Assembly: GCA_001579985.1 (NCBI GenBank)
Contig: LRSR01005393.1
Coordinates: 1 to 31,455, forward strand
Reading direction: 5' to 3'
DNA from: Hypsibius dujardini
Lineage: Eukaryota > Tardigrada > Eutardigrada > Parachela > Hypsibiidae
Length of the DNA stretch: 31,455 nucleotides
The translations under genes were made by a program, and so were the position numbers. Under the pieces are notes generated by a model. That model was not told the DNA's origin. It did not search any database and worked only from the letters and a program-made list of their open reading frames with translations. Positions 28,939 through 31,455 of the stretch are shown here, piece after piece (within the stretch, counting starts at the first letter, position 1; the number at the start of each line of letters is the position of its first letter).

Positions 28939-30892
28939 TTAGCAGTATGGTTGAGTCTCTCCTCCGGCAGTCAAAAAGTTTGCAACCGGGATGTTCTGGA
29001 GAAGCGACAGCTTCTGAACTCCACTGGCATCCTTGCCGATCACGCTGACCGTGTCTGGTCCAGTGGCCCTGCAAGTCAAAATACAATACAGTTCGTAACA
29101 AGCAGGCTCAGCTCGAGCGAATAAGTCACAACGTGACTTGCTCATTGCTATCGTACCATCCAGCGGTAATGGTCTTCAATGGGTTCGTGCAAGTCGGCGG
29201 CAACTGAGACTCGCACGAGTTGAAGACATTTGAGACCACCGTTGAGCTAGCGTCCGAGTCGTCGATGTAGTTTGCTCCAGTAGCTGAGGCAAAGATCAGA
29301 GGAGGTCATGATGGTCATGCTCATTAACTAGCACGTTAAATGCTGGTCCCAATCATTACCGTCGATTGTGTAGACAGTATAAGCCCCAGTGGTGTCAACC
29401 ACTTCGAAGACGCCTTCTGTTTTCGGCTTAGCCGGTGTCTCTGGCGTGCATGTGGTGGTGGTGCATTTGTACTGCACACCGTTCTGTGGGACCACCCGCG
29501 AACTCAAGTTAGACATGCTTGCACCACGTGTAAACAGGAGGAGCAAGAGACCACGGCTTTTTACCGTAAGAATGTGCAGGGTGTTGGCATCTGACCTCCA
29601 GGCCGAGTCGATGGGTCCAGTAATGACCGCGCCCGTCGAGGTGGTCGGGAAAAGACCGGCGATTTGCTTTGCTGCAGCCACGCCCGGTGTGATTTTGTTC
29701 GTTCCGGCATTCACAACCGAGTAACAAGTGCCTGGCAGAGCAAATTGATCCAATTAATATTGCGATCGTTTTACCAGCCGTAAACGAGTGAAGCTGTGTG
29801 GTCTAGAGCTGCAAGCAGTTACCTGAGAACAGGACCTGTCGACCGTCCAGCAACCAAGCACCTTCGTCGATGTTGGTGGTCGTGGCGCAGAAATCCAAGC
29901 AAGGGGGTCCTGCAGAGAATTAAGAGAATGATACAGAGAGGCCAGAAAAAAACACGTGGCAAAATCTTTGCGCTGACCGAATTAAGCACTCTAATTCGGG
30001 GCTGTGTACAACAGCCATGTGTCGAACGAGTGTAATGGCTCAACTCGGTTAGAGCAAAGTTTTTGCCATGTGTGTACTATAGCTTAGGTGTGATTAGCAG
30101 ATCAGGTGTGATTAGCAGATCAGGTGTGAAACCGTACCAGGAGTGGTAGTGGGTGGCGGGACTGTCGTACCAGAGGTCGCTTGACCTATCTGATTGACGC
30201 AAGAAGCTGCAAAACAATTGATTCGCGTTGCGGTTGGGAGCTCGGAAATCAAAGTCTACAGACACTTAATGGTCATATTATTGGACGCGTCCGTCATTTA
30301 TCACGTACGTTGCTTGCACTGTGAGCTGTCGCAGCCGTAGAGCATGCTGATGAGTTTGCAGTCCGTCAGGCTGAGTGCGCACGGCGGCGGGATCGTTTTG
30401 ACGGGGGCGGTGGCGGGCAACGAGAACGCCGGAATCCCCGCTGCGGCAAATTCATTCGGTTGATTGTGCGTGATTGAGCAGTAGTCGTAGGGGTAGATCC
30501 CCCAGTAGGCCTCCGACACGGTGTACTTGGTAAATGCGCCCTGTTCAAGATGTTGGTCATTCACACACATTGTACAGACATGGTCAGAATTTTGGGTGTT
30601 TGGCTCAAACTCGGGCCACCTAATTTTGCTTGCGTCTACTTAAAGAGTGGTTCGAACTCTGCCACCCAGTAATTTGGCCAGCTGTGTACTACGACACTGT
30701 CGTCTGTTAAGTCTTTCCGACCTGCACATTGGACTGTCCCTTTATTTTCTTGAACCCGAAAAGTTTTGCTGCGGGGAAAACGTATGGCGAATTTTGATTA
30801 CGATATCTTACCGGTACTGCAAGAGTGCCGGCCATTGTGATGTATGCTGCAATGAAAAACCCACACCGTCGGCTTCGTGCACTGCTGACCAT
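28939..30892 (-). CDS. Unrecognised secreted Cys/Thr-rich protein, 8 exons, 339 aa
   Basis: Exons in transcript order: 30892-30812, 30540-30309, 30206-30138, 29909-29823, 29731-29596, 29517-29360, 29283-29157, 29068-28939; they total 1020 nt in phase. Exon 1 encodes a likely signal peptide with a basic start and the core CGFFIAAYITMAGTLAVP. The mature chain has 14 cysteines (an even number, fitting disulfides). A Thr/Pro linker (TTVPPPTTTP) separates an N-terminal module with Tyr/Trp-rich YTVSEAYWGIYPYDYC from a longer C-terminal part. The C-terminal part contains DEGAWLLDGRQVLFSGTCY, VITGPIDSAW, VFEVVDTTGAYTVYTIDG and a terminal GGETQPYC. No known domain is evident. Cuticular, mucosal or extracellular-matrix roles are guesses. 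Exon 1 was chosen for its signal peptide and phase; an upstream in-frame start is possible. Confidence 0.7.
29958..30067. mobile_element. 110-bp hairpin element, family A copy 2 (intron 3 of the secreted-protein gene)
   Basis: It is closely similar along its whole length to 24171-24280, including ACCGAATTAAGCACTCTAA, GGGGCTGTGTACAACAGCCA and GTCGAACGAGTGTAATGGCT. The ends are GGCAAAATCTTTGC and GCAAAGTTTTTGCC. The left flank CACGT makes the same CACGTGGCAAAA terminus as the family B element. Confidence 0.88.
30086..30129. repeat. 18-bp direct repeat beside the family A element
   Basis: AGGTGTGATTAGCAGATC occurs at 30086-30103 and 30104-30121, followed by a partial third copy (AGGTGTGA). It lies just upstream of the exon 3 donor, in the intron. 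Confidence 0.9.
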
Positions 30893-31279
30893 GTGGTGGA
30901 GTACCAAACGAAGGAACAATGGCTTACAGTCACGGTCGCCCCGCTGGTGCTCGTTTCGTTTTCCGAGAACCGATGCAATGTACCGTTGAATCTGGCAGTA
31001 GGACTGCAGACAGCCGGTGGTTCCACGCGCGAGCGAAACTACCTGGCCACGGTTCGTTGCGTATTTCTCGTCGTTAAGGACTTTCCCAGGATAGCTGTAG
31101 CAGTAAACTTGGGCTTTTCTGCGGATGATAACGGACAACAAAAAATGTCAGCGTATTCCGAACGAAGGAATGGGTCATTTCAAAGGAACTCTCAACGACT
31201 TTTCCTTGGGTCTTCATGGATGGAGGACAGTGCGAGAGCAGTCTCACCAAAGAAGTGAGCTTTTAGGCCATAAAACTGA
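30893..31279. other. Upstream region of the secreted-protein gene; no further gene supported
   Basis: This is the presumed promoter and 5' UTR of the minus-strand gene. Open frames continue on both strands but show no domain. An in-frame extension of the secreted protein upstream of 30892 cannot be excluded, but it would bury the signal peptide. Confidence 0.45.
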
Positions 31280-31455
31280 GCCCCCCAGGGCAACCCCCTA
31301 GGAAAACCCTCTAGGACAACCCCCTAGGACAACCCCCTAGGACAACTCCCTAGAATTGCCCCCTAGAGCAACTCCCCTAGAGCAACCCCCCTAGGGCAAC
31401 CCCCACAGCAACCCCAAGGGCAAACCCCCAGGGCAACCCCCCTACGACAACCCCC
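31280..31455. repeat. 13-14-bp minisatellite at the end of the window
   Basis: Units of about AACCCCCTAGGAC repeat at least 12 times with drift (CTAGGAC, CTAGAGC, CTAGGGC, CCAGGGC) and run to the last base. Confidence 0.93.

Noticed and set aside
30647-31258. 203-codon plus-strand frame
   Set aside because: It overlaps the signal-peptide exon and upstream region of the minus-strand secreted-protein gene and shows no domain or plausible start context.

Overview
This is a compact, intron-rich animal genome segment. Exons are bounded by ordinary GT..AG introns of roughly 70-1000 bases. The proteins I recognise (RTEL1, PNISR, a DEPDC7-type DEP protein, an ADAR-family RNA deaminase, NOL12, TIMM17, DAP1, ISCU, ACTL6/Arp4) are a typical metazoan set, and there is no sign of prokaryotic operons. 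Twelve gene candidates in 31 kb point to a small-genome invertebrate. A tardigrade or another compact protostome is my guess, but the sequence alone does not settle it. Every multi-exon model below was built by hand, and codon phase closes across every junction. Conserved motifs support the joins in the nine recognised genes.

Layout: RTEL1 (+, 383-5362); tandem duplications downstream (5310-5944); PNISR (+, 6631-9178); a possible membrane microprotein (-, 9506-9339); a DEPDC7-like gene (-, 13251-9981); a C/G-rich minisatellite in a divergent promoter region (13724-14135); the ADAR-family gene (+, 14490-17292); an unrecognised protein in which each exon carries one repeat (+, 18202-19467); NOL12 (-, 21066-19902), divergent from intronless TIMM17 (+, 21480-22025); a DAP1-like gene (+, 23404-24399); ISCU (-, 25827-25155), divergent from ACTL6/Arp4 (+, 26556-28515); an unrecognised secreted Cys/Thr-rich protein (-, 30892-28939); and a 13-14-bp minisatellite running off the end.

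The genes do not form a single pathway. Housekeeping themes are telomere/genome stability and chromatin (RTEL1, ACTL6), RNA processing (PNISR, NOL12, ADAR), mitochondria (TIMM17, ISCU) and autophagy signalling (DAP1). The most unusual content lies in two kinds of structure. The first is fold-back DNA inside introns: a ~290-bp inverted copy of RTEL1's own exon 4-intron 4-exon 5 inserted in RTEL1 intron 7, a ~307-bp fold-back element in the DEPDC7-like gene, and two copies of a 110-bp hairpin element in the DAP1-like gene and the secreted-protein gene. All would make double-stranded pre-mRNA, in the same window as a catalytically intact ADAR-family gene. The second is the repeat protein at 18202-19467, in which every internal intron falls at the same phase-0 point and three of the four split the same FSRE|Y motif.
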